Shown: positions 54,201 to 64,000 of the stretch, piece after piece
How the letters are laid out: each line of letters begins with the position of its first letter
How positions within the stretch are numbered: position 1 is the first letter of the stretch
Assembly: GCA_023333565.1 (NCBI GenBank)
Contig: JAJKFH010000927.1
Span: forward strand, 2,046,001-2,110,000
Length of the DNA: 64,000 nt
From: Puffinus mauretanicus
Taxonomy: Eukaryota; Chordata; Aves; Procellariiformes; Procellariidae
Direction of reading: 5' to 3'
Program-made: the position numbers and the translations under genes
Notes under the pieces: model-generated
The model's database searches: none
Told to the model about the DNA's origin: nothing
Seen by the model: the letters and a program-made list of their open reading frames with translations, nothing else

Positions 54201-56313
54201 AAGGCAAAGAAGTAATTTTTCATTGTAAGAGCAATTTTGAGGAGGTGATTATGGACTGTGATGGAATATATTAGCAACCAAGATTTGTTCTTAATAATGG
54301 TATTGAGGCAGAGTACTAAGTCACAGCGCACTTTGTACAGGTTAAAGTCCTGCTTTCACAGATGTGTATTCATGTTGAGTTTTTTCCCCTCTTTCAGCAC
54401 AGTGTCCGTGGGGTAGTTTCAATGGCAAACAATGGTCCGAATACCAACGGATCGCAGTTCTTCATCACTTACGGCAAGCAACCGCACCTAGACATGAAGT
54501 ACACTGTCTTTGGGAAGTGAGTGGTCCAACTGCATGCTTCCTTATCATAGCGTGTGAAGGATCTGAATATTTCAAGGCATATGCAATGCAAATTTAGAAG
54601 CTTCTAGTTCTAAAACTCTTTAAAATATTGAATGTGTATGTGTAAATGTATCCTCTTGCACTGTCACCAGAATTAGTTGCTGCAAAATGCTGCTTCATTT
54701 TTTTTAGTAGTAGGGAATTCAGTGGAAATAGGCATATTAAAAATTACCTCAAGAATGGAGCTTTTTTTTGTTTCTTCTCTTTTTTTTTTTTTTAACCCCA
54801 CTGGTTACTCCAGCTTGCCTTTTCATCCATGCCCAAAAGGATGGAGCCTCATTTTAAGCAAACTCCAGAACAACTGGATGCACAGTTGTAGGATCTACTG
54901 AGAAGCAAGAATCTGATTTGGGACTGGCGCTGGGGATGGGTGTGCTACTGACATAGTCAAGCTGCTGTTCCCGTGGAACTTCCTGTTGGTCAGATAAAAC
55001 TCACGGAACTGACAGTTTATAAAATCAGATGAGATTGTTTAAGATACATCATTATTTTAAAACATTCTTACGTTGATAGACACTCCTGATAATATATCAT
55101 CCTTAAAGCAAATGTTTAATTTTTGAGTCTTTCAGATACTGCTTTTTCTATATTAAAATCATGGTAATGTCTTTTCTTTTGCTTGTGGTTAAAAAGTCTC
55201 TAGTGTACAAGTGAATCTGCTGAGAAAAAGTTGCCTTTATTAAGTGGAGTTAAATATTCAAAGGAAACTATTGAAATGTGAAAATACTATTTTCTACAAC
55301 TTGTATTGTTTATAGGCATCTAAGTATAGGTGTTCCTTTAGTTTCTGAGTTTGTTTAGAAGTGTGATTGAAAGGTGTTTTTTTTTTTTTTGACATCTTTC
55401 TTAGGAAAGAGTAGAGGCTCTGACAGATGAACTTTGCCAGATTTTCTGTTTAAGATACTCCTGCCCCAGTTGCAGAATCAGCAGAACAGCATATGCAGTC
55501 CCTGCTGGCCCAGAATTCAGCATCCTAGATTCAAAGAGTTGATGAATGTCACTGAATTGAACTGTGAACAGCACAACGTGTTTTCTGCCAAGTCCATTAC
55601 TGGGGAATAAACTGGCAAGATTTACCAGAGCTAGTTATTTAAACAAAAAAGTAAGAGGTTTATTAGAAGAATGTCTCTTGCCACTTCTTCAGCCTGGACA
55701 GGAAATCTGAAAGCCAAAACGTATTTGTGCCATCAGATTTACACAATTATTATTGATTCTGTCCAATCTTGTCTTTGAGTCAGAAGGTTAGAAATTATAA
55801 TCTCACATTTGGAAGTTGATTTTCCTACCATAGGATTTCAGTAATCCATGGTGAAGTTTGGTATGGCGGGTATCTTGCTGCTACTTAAACCTATACTATG
55901 ATCGGTCAGCCCTGTCTGCCAGGAAGTGTGGCCAGGGTCTTTATACAGCTATGGTTGGTATAAAATATGATACTGTCAGGTCAGTAGAATTAATTTGTAC
56001 TTTTTATCAGAATCTGTCATGGATGCTTAATACTTCCTTTCAAAATACATTATATGCCATATATAATGTTTTGGCTGTCTTACTTGTTTCATTTGCTTGC
56101 AAAGTCCTTGCCCTATGATACTTAACTGTAAAGTGCTTTGATAAATCGTTAGAAGGAGATTCTTAGCACTTCTGCTTTTCTTCCAGAGTTATTGATGGCT
56201 TGGAGACCCTGGATGAGCTAGAGAAGCTGCCTGTGAATGAGAAAACCTACCGACCTCTTAACGATGTTCGCATTAAAGATATTACAATTCATGCCAACCC
56301 TTTTGCTCTGTAG
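51201..56313 (+). CDS. PPIL3: Peptidyl-prolyl isomerase-like 3 (cyclophilin)
   Basis: Six coding exons join in phase: ATG at 51201-51203 (the last three bases of exon 51156-51203), 52252-52326, 53125-53218, 53873-53940, 54398-54516 and 56187-56313, giving 161 aa, the same length as human PPIL3. A single cyclophilin domain fills the protein: [28 protein letters not shown] (catalytic Arg44), [33 protein letters not shown] and KYTVFGKVIDG. Where cyclophilin A has the cyclosporin-contacting Trp121, this protein has His110 (KQPHLD), so weak cyclosporin binding is expected. Known role: a nuclear cyclophilin found in spliceosomal complexes. The start codon abuts its donor (ATG|GTGAGA) and codon 2 opens the next exon. 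Confidence 0.97.
54517..56186 (+). other. PPIL3: PPIL3 last intron
   Basis: AT-rich intron of 1.67 kb with poly(T) tracts near 54,779-54,793 and 55,377-55,391. No other feature is recognised. Confidence 0.8.
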
Positions 56314-56820
56314 CCACAGAGTGCCTCGACATGTTCTTTAGAGATTGGTCAGATCGACTGCTGGATTGTGGCGTTTAAAGTGTTATTAGAAAGGGTTACT
56401 TGAGCTGGATCATACCTTTGCTCATTGAATGCAGGATTTTCAGGAGTTGTGACATTGTTTGGGAGTTGTTACAGTGGAGTCTTGTGCTTTACAAGCCAGT
56501 TTTCCCAGAGTATCTTCCAGGATTTTGATTTTTAAACATTGCATTTTATACTTGTAAAATAAGAAAATACTTTTAAAAATATATTTTTTTTTGCAAATCT
56601 TTGTTTTCTGCCTTATCTTTCGTAGTGATACTATGTTGAAACAATGTCCTTTGCAACAATTTCATACTACCAGTTTTCTGAAACTTTCCTATGTAAATTC
56701 TAACCTTCCTTACTTTACTGGTTTTTAGAAAATTGAGTAAGATATGCAATTTTTTCGCCTAGGTGAGAGCAGTGTCATAGATAGATGAAACTTTTCTTTC
56801 CTAGAGGATTAAAGACCGTG
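56314..56820 (+). other. PPIL3: PPIL3 3'UTR, end uncertain
   Basis: The stop TAG is at 56311-56313. No canonical AATAAA was found in the next 500 bases. Candidates are AATAAG near 56,560 and ATTAAA at 56808-56813. The end given is the later candidate. Confidence 0.45.
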
Positions 56821-58985
56821 TTTAGAGGAGCGCTTGCTCTTGTACTGCTGTGATGGAATGATAACCTCTTCAGCCTCCCCAAAAGGTAGATCGGAAACAA
56901 TCACTTCTGCCTCTGGCACAGCGCTTTTGGTATAAAAGAGTAAGTGTTTGTGTCTTTACATAGCTGTTGATCGAAACTAGGTAACCATGGATTTACTGTA
57001 ACTTGTTTTTCATCACTTTATTGCACAAACAGTAGGGAGTAAACACAGCAAAGAGTAGTGACAAAAAGACTGTGGTCAGACTTATAACCAAGAATATCCT
57101 GATACACCCAAAATAATAAAAAATGCTGTGGCCAAGATGATGTTGAACAAATAAGAGAGACAGCTTTTGTTTGGTTTCTGGAGGATACATTAAATTTAGA
57201 TCCTTTCTTCATTATCTAAAGCTGTGAATTGAAAGGAGAGTGATTTTATGGGACAGGATTACATCCTAACTTTTAAAAATTGTATTATGTCTGTTTTCCT
57301 GTTTGTGGCTCTGAACTTCTCCCAGGTTCTCCCTGAGAACCTGGAATACAGCAGGAAAAATAATGGTGGGGTTGGTCCCATCCACTTGTTGAAGAGAAAG
57401 CAAGACAGAAGAGTAGGAAGCAGCCCAGCTGTGGAAGTGTGTGATTTTGTGGGCGGTTGCTGAGTACAGCATATGTGCAATTTAGTTCTTGCACACGGTC
57501 AGCTGTTGTGTCACCAGCTGTTTGGACTTTTGTGACATGTATAATCCTTTAAATAGCAAAAATGTCGCAGACAGGACTGTTCTTACTGTTCTCGACTTGT
57601 GCTTTATAAACTCCTATGTTTACTTCCATCGGTCTGGTCCTTCATCGCAAACACTACAGCCACAAGGTGAGTTCTGTGGAAATAAATCTACCCATGCAAA
57701 GAAACATATGTACATTAACACAACAGTTGTGCATTATGACTGTGATGGAGGGTCTCATCATGTATATTCTAGATTGTCGCTGACCTTTGCTGGCATTTTG
57801 GTGTTAGAGGTATGTCATGCTGGGAACAGTAGTCTAAGCTGGAGAGCAAAGGACAAACAGAAAATAATGGTGCGTTATCTATGGACAGTGACGAACTTGC
57901 ATGTGTAATGTACATATTGTATGTTGATCACAGGGTCAGTTGGGGAAACAAAAAAAATAATACAAAGAGTAAGGAGGGTTATTTATCAGGGTCAGAAGTG
58001 TTTCAGAAGGTTTAGTCCTTCCCAGAATAAAAAAAGCATTGGGTTTTAGGGAACTGATGTGTATAGGCTGTTGTAGTGTTTCAGGACTGTTTTATCCTTA
58101 GATGCTCTTTTTCCACGTAAATTAGATTGCACATGAGATGTTTGACTGCTTTTTAGGGGTTTTGGAGAACCAAATTTCAGGCGTGATGCTTGGTTAGCTC
58201 TGCTGAGGTGATGACTGATAGATGATGGCTGGCAGGCTTGAAAGCTCCTTCTGGGAGAGGTGGTGGCTGAAGGGCTGCAGCAAGGCACGGGGTGGCGAGA
58301 GGAGTGGCTGTGACTTAAACTGCCATGTGTACTGTAGTAGTGAGCAGCAGAGGACGCAAGGGTTAGTTTTGTGGAAGGGATTTTTTTTTTTTTTCATTCT
58401 GTGAGTATAGAAGACTGATCTGTACACTTACTTGAAGAATTGCATTTAGTTTGTTTGTTTTACAGTGGGTATTTATGTTCTGTCCAGATTCAAAAACATG
58501 ACTAAAGGCTAGTAAAAGGTATCACCAGACATCAAAAAAAAAAAAAAAGGCATTCAACTATTTGGAAATATTTTTAATGCCAATGATTTACAAAGACATC
58601 TTTAATTTGTTAGTCATAGGTGGTCCTTTAAACTTCTGTTGATTTAAAGCTGACTGGGTAGATGCTTTGAGAGCCTCTAACAATTTGTCTGGGGAAGTAC
58701 AGAGACAAGTAATAGGCTTTATCACCAAGGGTGAAAAAAAAGATGATTTAGCAATTCAGAATCTCTTGAAGAAAAAGCAATCTTCTGGCAGTCATTCTTA
58801 AATGAGGGTTAGAATTTTTTTTTTTCTTCAGTATAATGTTCCTTGTCTTCCGAAGTTCTTGGCAGGAAAATGGTTGAAGGTTTTGCATAGTTGGTTTACT
58901 TAAGTAGAACTACTTTAACTGAATCACCCCATGAGGCATACGGGGTTACCATAAAATGTGGTGACCGTGTGAAACGCAGCTGCAT
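56821..58985. other. Spacer between PPIL3 and CLK1 with unexplained open frames
   Basis: No gene could be assigned. Open reading segments worth noting are a minus-strand frame of 48 codons ending TAA at 56809-56811, and a plus-strand frame of 139 codons at 57,489-57,908. A-rich and T-rich runs occur near 58,381-58,394, 58,533-58,548 and 58,817-58,826. Confidence 0.5.
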
Positions 58986-58989
58986 CAGT

Positions 58990-60230
58990 CCGAGTAGCAG
59001 AACCGGGAGAGTACAGGGCTTTATCATGCAGTGAGGTGAGGAGACAGCACCGCTCTCGGGAGCGGTACCAGCAGCCGGGGCGCTGCGGGACGGCGATGCC
59101 CGCTCAGTGCCCAGCCCCGCTGAGGGCTGAGGGCGGTACGCAGGGCGGCCGCAGGAAAGCGGCCAGTATCCTTAAACGCTCTCGGAAAGGCAGACCGACT
59201 TACAGGGCCACCTGGCCGCGGGGCACGCCGCACCGGTGGCCTGTTCCTGCGCAGAACAGACGCGGGGACAACCCCGCAGGCCGGCAGCCGCGGGAGCTCC
59301 CGCAGGCTGCGGGGCACGGGCGGGGGAGCTCGGTGTCGCGCGGCGGCCCGGCCCCGCCCCCCCCGCTTTCTGACGCCGCGGGTGTGCCGCCGTGACGCGC
59401 CGCCGCACTCCAGAAAGTTCCTGGCAACGCCATTTTGTAGCGGGCGGCCGGTCGAGGGTCGGCGGTTGCAGCGTTGAGCCCAGCCGTGGCGAGAGTAGAG
59501 CGGCGGCTCCCGGAGAGAGCGGCGGCACTCCCGAGCCGCGGAGGTGGGGGCGATGGGAGGCGCGGGCGATGGGAGGCGCGCTGCGTGCTCGTTGCGGCCC
59601 CGTGCCGCCGGGCGGCGGGGGAGAGCTGAAGGACAGCCTTAGGCGCTGGGCCGGGCCGGCCGGGCCGCCGCCGAGGGGAAGGCGGGGCGGAGGGAAGGGC
59701 GCCGCTGTGGTGCGGGGGAAGGAGGTTGTTTCCTGCCGGGGGGGGGAGGGCGGCCGGTGGCTCTGCTCGTCCCCGGCGGGGAGGGCGGCCGGGGCGCCCC
59801 CGTGCCCCCGCCTCCGTGCGGCCGCCATGTTCTCTGCCCGCGCCTTGTTTCGTGCGGAGAGAAAATGGCTTCGGTCGCGTTAGCGGAGGAGGCCGGAGCC
59901 CTTTCCCGTGCCCCTACTCGGGGTCGAGAACGGCGCCTCTTGCCGGAGCAGGGATTTGGTGGGACGCGGGCCCCGGGCCGCCGGGGGTGGGCCCGGGCCC
60001 AGCCCAGCGCCCCGCGCCTTGGTGTTAGCGCGGCGGTGTGCGGGGGGGCGCGGGGTGCCTCCCCCGCTCCCTTGGGAAGGGAAATGGCCGCGCGCCGCCC
60101 GGCCGCAGTGTCCCGGCACCGTGAACGCCCGCGTTCCCCTGTGTAGCATCGCCGTTGCTGCGCAGCCCGGACGTGCCGGCCTGAGAAGCAGCTTGTGAGC
60201 TAGAATCGATTTACAATCGGAAATTGAAAT
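58990..60230 (+). promoter_or_regulatory. CLK1: CLK1 CpG-island promoter and 5'UTR region
   Basis: CpG-dense, GC-rich island ending abruptly near 60,200. A heat-shock-element-like pair AGAAAGTTCC lies at 59412-59421 (nGAAnnTTCn), with a partial third unit after it. A YY1-like CGCCATTTTG lies at 59428-59437, and AAAATGGCTTC near 59,861 is another YY1-like site. No TATA box is seen. The 5'UTR exon and its donor could not be fixed because several GT sites fit. An 18-codon open frame starts at ATG 59827 in good Kozak context and would be an upstream ORF if that part is exonic. Confidence 0.6.
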
Positions 60231-60765
60231 AAAAGACGTGTAGTGAGTTATTGTTTATCTTTTCGAGCTAAATAACTAGGAGATAGCCTAAGTTTTGTCG
60301 TCATTTTGACTTAGCATTAGGATCCGCGAATCTATAGAAAGAAGCATGGTAAAAGTTTTTGACAGGTTACTTGAAGTCTTTAAAAGCACGCTGGGCAGTA
60401 TTCATATGCCCTTTTTAAGTACACGGAAGCCTTTGTTTTTCCTAGCATATGCAACCATTGGGTGCCTGAGCAACTTTGCAGAAATAACATGCACAGTATG
60501 TGTTTAGTGTCTGAGCCACGGTACTTCTAAAATTCTTTTGCAAGAAGTAGGTTATTGGTTTATGTTCCCCTATCAAAAATGGTTAATTTGAAAAAGCTCT
60601 TGAATTAAAAAATAACGTGGAAGAAAGAGCAGAGAAAAAATGAAAATGGGGTAGTTGAGGAAAAATCCAATCTTCATTATAGTGTTAATTTGATAATTAA
60701 TGGCTTTGACAATGAATTGTTTGTCTATGGGATGTAGTTCAAAGAGCAAAATATCTTTGTTACAG

Positions 60766-63700
60766 ATGCGGCATTCCAGGGGAACTAATTATCCTGACTG
60801 GGATAAAAAAGAAAGTCCGGATCGTAGGAGATGTGACAGTGCTAATAAGAGAAAGAGGAGATCATTAAGTGGTGCACAGGAGAATGTGCACTGCAAACGT
60901 GATCTTTCTAAATTTCCTGACAGGTAAGTAACTTTTTGATTTCTGATATCAGCAAGCGTATATTTTAAGATTTTATTATTCTCATTAGGTCATCTCATAA
61001 TGTATTCATTTTTGAGTTGGAGGTATTTCAAGAGAGACGTCTTACAGCTTAAAACAAAAAGCTGTCTTGATAGGGATACTAGAATTATTTTAATTAAGTT
61101 TATTTGATCCTTTGTTTGTAGTACCTGTTCAGAAACCAAATCTGTAAATGAAAGAGACCATCATGAGCGACGCTATGTTGAAGAATACAGGAATGAGTAC
61201 AATCAAGGATGTGACACTGGGCATCACAGTAGCAAATCATCGGGTCATAGTGGGACGAGTAGTTACAAAAGGAAATACAAGACACATCACACTACCTGTC
61301 ATCATCATCATTCACAGGTGGTGTGACCAATTTTAATTTAGGATTTTTTTATTTTAAGAAGATAGATTCTCAGCTGGGCAGGCAGTAGCAATTGACTGTG
61401 GGGGTTTGGGGAATTCTGTCAAAAATATTAATAGTTCATTCCTTTAGCTAATATTAGTAGATTATTATTTTTGCTAGGATTTTATTTCCTTCAGTGAAAA
61501 TGTATAGCTTGTAGGTATGCTTGTGATACCACAGAACATAGTGTTGCTATTCATTCATTGGATATATTTGAGTAGATATTGAATAATAACCATCAATTGG
61601 AGTACTTGAAACACAGGCATCACTTTCATGCCTTCAGAATTTTTATTATGACAAGCATTTATTTCGGCCCTACTCAAAAATGCAAGCACAAGCTTTTAAA
61701 CTTGCTTTTGACTAAGTATCACTGAAATAGCAAGGAGATAATGTCAGATTTTTATATTTTTAAAAATTTATTTAGTAAGATGTTTTAAGTATCGCTGAAA
61801 AATCTGTAGAATCAGATATGTATGAGGTCTGCCCACTAGCAGGGCAGTTTTTCTGGTCTTCGTTATATATTTAACTCTTAAAAAAGCTGAAGATAGGATT
61901 TGTAATTTAAGATCTTCAGCTGAGACAGCCTAAAGTAAATGTATATGCTATTTACGATTTAAAAGAAAATAAATTCTTATCAAATATTCAGACCAGTGAT
62001 TTAATCTCTATTACTTAAGATGGGTATTTTAATTTGGCCAGAAGGCTATTTTTTTAATATATATATATATATATGATAATTATTAAATCCTTTTGCTTAA
62101 GAAAAAAATATGGGCACTGAAATCCTAAAGTAAAATTCAGTGAACCAATCTTTTAAAAGAAAAACAATTGTGTTGTAATTTTTTGTTGCCTTGCCACTTT
62201 GAGTATCTCATCTGAAAATCTGTTCCTTGCCATGTTTTTCTCCTGTAACATAAACTATGTGCCCTGTGAATTTCCGGGGACTGAATTTGAAATTCCTCCT
62301 GCCAACCGTTTGTGGCCTGGCGTGTATCTGAATGCCTGAATATCTCCCTGCTGAATGAATTTCGTATTCTGACCTGAATTCACTCGGGTTTATTGATTGG
62401 CTGGACGATCTTGGTGCCGTTCCAGAAGAGTCATCGAAGGAAAAGATCCAGGAGTGTAGAGGATGATGAGGAGGGTCACCTGATCTGTCAGAGTGGAGAC
62501 GTACTAAGTGCAAGATGTATAGAATATTTTTCAAAATTTATTAACTTTTCAGATAGAATAAGTTCTTTTAGCATAAGATGTGAGGGGGCTTTGGAAGTCT
62601 TTTCTTTCTGTCTTGACTTTTTTGTTTGGGGGTGGGGATTGTTATTCTTTTTCTGTAGAACTTAAATACATTTCTTTTTTCTTTTTCCCTTTTTTTCCCC
62701 CCAAAACCAGTAAATGAAGTTAATGAACCTACTAGAATGAGATCCCTGTAAATGTGCCTTCATGAGAGTTGTCCAGTAACATCTCTCAAACTAGATATTT
62801 ACAATTTAAAGAAGCACAGTCTAGAATAATTTTCAGTGATAGTACTTAGTCTTCTTGTTTATTTGTTTTATTTTTGTTTGCTTGGTTTTTTTAATAGCTC
62901 AGTAACTTCACAGCTTTTGTGACTGAGAGTTCTTTTCTTTATAGATGAGATCGTTGCTACTTTGGGTGAAGGTGCTTTTGGAAAGGTAGTGGAATGCATC
63001 GATCACAAAGCGTAAGTCTTTTTAATTAAATACCTGTAATTTTTCTTACTGATACTGTCACGGTGTGGTTCGTGAAGTGCTTTCTGATTGTATCAGGTTT
63101 TGTCTTGTCTTCCTCGTATGCTGCTCTGTGTATTTCTTTAAGGCTGCTGCAGTTCCCAAACTTAAATTTATGTTCGTACATCATGCTAAAACCAGCACCT
63201 AGACGTGAGGGTTGTGCGGGTGGACGAGGCAATGGGTACGTCTTCTGCAGGCGCACCCCAGCCTGGTAGAGGTCAAGGGCTGATGGGGGGAGGGGGCCTA
63301 GAGAGTGTGGGGTGAAGCTGCACCCCCCCACATTGGGCAGTCCTGGGGCCTGTACCACCCCACGTCTGTATAATGAGCAAGACCTCAGTGACATTTTTAC
63401 TACTTGAACGACTGAAGGCGGCGTGTCATTTTTGACTGACGGTCGTGTTAGGCTGTGAGATGTGGAAGTTTCTCCAATATGTAGTTTCTCCCAGCATACA
63501 TAAATACAAAGGGGAGGTAAATGGGACTTTTAACCTGTAAGAACAATACTGATATATAAGGTATATCGAGTATGTTTTCAAAATTCAAAGATTAAATTTT
63601 AGTTGTGTTTGTGCATAAATGAACCTGGATTATATTAAGTCAGCATGTACTTAAAAAAAGACCTTTTCTGATAAGGGTCCCGTTATAAACAATGTATATA

Positions 63701-63889
63701 GTGATAATTACTGAATATTCTTAGTTAAATTTACTCATTGTTCTAATCACTGTTAAAAACCTGTCTTTTCAGGGAAGGCAGACATGTTGCTGTGAAAATA
63801 GTGAAAAATGTTGATAGGTACTCTGAAGCAGCTCATGCAGAAATACAAGTACTGGAACATTTAAATGCGTCGGATCCCAGCAGCACATA
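60766..63889 (+). CDS. CLK1: CDC-like (LAMMER) kinase 1, N-terminal part
   Basis: Five coding exons join in phase: 60766-60923, 61122-61317, 62426-62516, 62945-63011 and 63773-63889, giving about 209 codons; the gene continues past the window. The start ATG is the first triplet after acceptor TTACAG and begins MRHSRGTNYPDWD, close to human CLK1. The N-terminal region is rich in Arg, Ser, Lys and His (HHHHSQKSHRRKRSRS), as in CLKs, and is followed by VEDDEEGHLICQSGDVLSAR. The kinase domain begins YEIVATLGEGAFGKV (Gly loop, residues 156-163), with catalytic Lys179 (HVAVKIVKN) and alphaC Glu194. From family knowledge, CLK1 phosphorylates SR proteins in the nucleus and so controls splicing. CLK1 rather than CLK4 is chosen from position beside PPIL3. 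Confidence 0.96.
61318..62425 (+). other. CLK1: CLK1 intron 3, candidate retained intron
   Basis: Intron read-through from 61317 gives GTG GTG TGA, an immediate stop. The intron is mostly AT-rich, with (AT)9 at 62057-62074, but the last 220 bases (62,205-62,425) are markedly less AT-rich and may be conserved regulatory sequence. Confidence 0.7.
62057..62074 (+). repeat. (AT)9 microsatellite
   Basis: Nine perfect AT units in CLK1 intron 3. Confidence 0.9.
62426..62516 (+). CDS. CLK1: CLK1 91-nt exon with weak splice sites (regulated exon 4)
   Basis: Encodes KSHRRKRSRSVEDDEEGHLI through LSAR. The acceptor is preceded by a poor, purine-interrupted tract (GATCTTGGTGCCGTTCCAG) and the donor is GTATAG; the previous exon's donor is GTGGTG. 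In mammals the corresponding exon is skipped or its flanking introns are retained to lower CLK1 output. Here skipping would join 61317 to 62945 and reach TAG after 14 codons, before the kinase domain. Confidence 0.88.
62517..62944 (+). other. CLK1: CLK1 intron 4
   Basis: Short 428-base intron. The exon frame stays open into it for about 49 codons before TAA at 62663-62665. The acceptor is TTTCTTTATAG. Confidence 0.75.
63012..63772 (+). other. CLK1: CLK1 intron 5 with a GC-rich insert
   Basis: AT-rich at both ends, but 63,180-63,380 is GC-rich with runs of G and C and resembles an inserted repeat that I could not name. No open frame of interest. Confidence 0.6.
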
Positions 63890-64000
63890 GTAAGTATACA
63901 GAGCCGACTGTACTTCCTTTTGGTTTAAAGATTTCTGTGACGTTGCTTTCTGTAACATATGATGTACGTATCTGAGCGTTATACAACTTCCTGTTGCAAT

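Noticed and set aside
59172..59828. 218-codon minus-strand open frame in the CLK1 CpG island
   Set aside because: Low-complexity Pro/Arg/Ala composition typical of GC-rich promoter DNA.

Overview
The window is vertebrate nuclear DNA, most likely from a bird. Five multi-exon genes with GT-AG introns can be read: HYCC2 (FAM126B), ORC2, NIF3L1, PPIL3 and CLK1. The same genes are neighbours on human 2q33, where the block is seen in the opposite orientation. Introns are short to moderate, promoters are CpG-rich, and the interspersed repeats include LTRs of an avian-type endogenous retrovirus. The species cannot be named from sequence alone.

Layout. About 1-23,795 (+): the 3' three quarters of HYCC2, with seven coding exons (161-16,359) and a roughly 7.4-kb 3'UTR ending at AATAAA 23,769. 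About 23,900-24,480: CpG promoter of ORC2. 24,478-41,820 (+): the complete ORC2 gene, 16 coding exons, 570 aa. 41,830-44,030: spacer between convergent ORC2 and NIF3L1. 44,222-49,983 (-): the complete NIF3L1 gene, six coding exons, 378 aa, plus an inferred non-coding first exon. About 49,980-50,102: a very tight bidirectional promoter shared by NIF3L1 (-) and PPIL3 (+). 51,201-56,313 (+): PPIL3, six coding exons, 161 aa. 56,320-58,980: spacer with unexplained open reading segments. 58,990-60,200: CLK1 CpG promoter. 60,766 to the window end (+): the first five coding exons of CLK1, up to the start of the kinase domain.

All joins were checked by hand: exon phases agree throughout, and the predicted proteins match known vertebrate lengths and motifs. 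The genes do not form one pathway. HYCC2 is a PI4KIIIalpha scaffold, ORC2 licenses replication origins, NIF3L1 is a NIF3-fold metal-binding protein, PPIL3 is a spliceosomal cyclophilin, and CLK1 phosphorylates SR proteins.

I found no convincing undescribed system. The points most worth checking are: weak splice sites around CLK1 exon 4; an inverted pair of ERV LTRs flanking the frame-critical 62-nt ORC2 exon 14; a splice-dependent two-codon upstream ORF four bases before the NIF3L1 start; Pumilio sites in the long HYCC2 3'UTR; and unexplained open reading segments between PPIL3 and CLK1.
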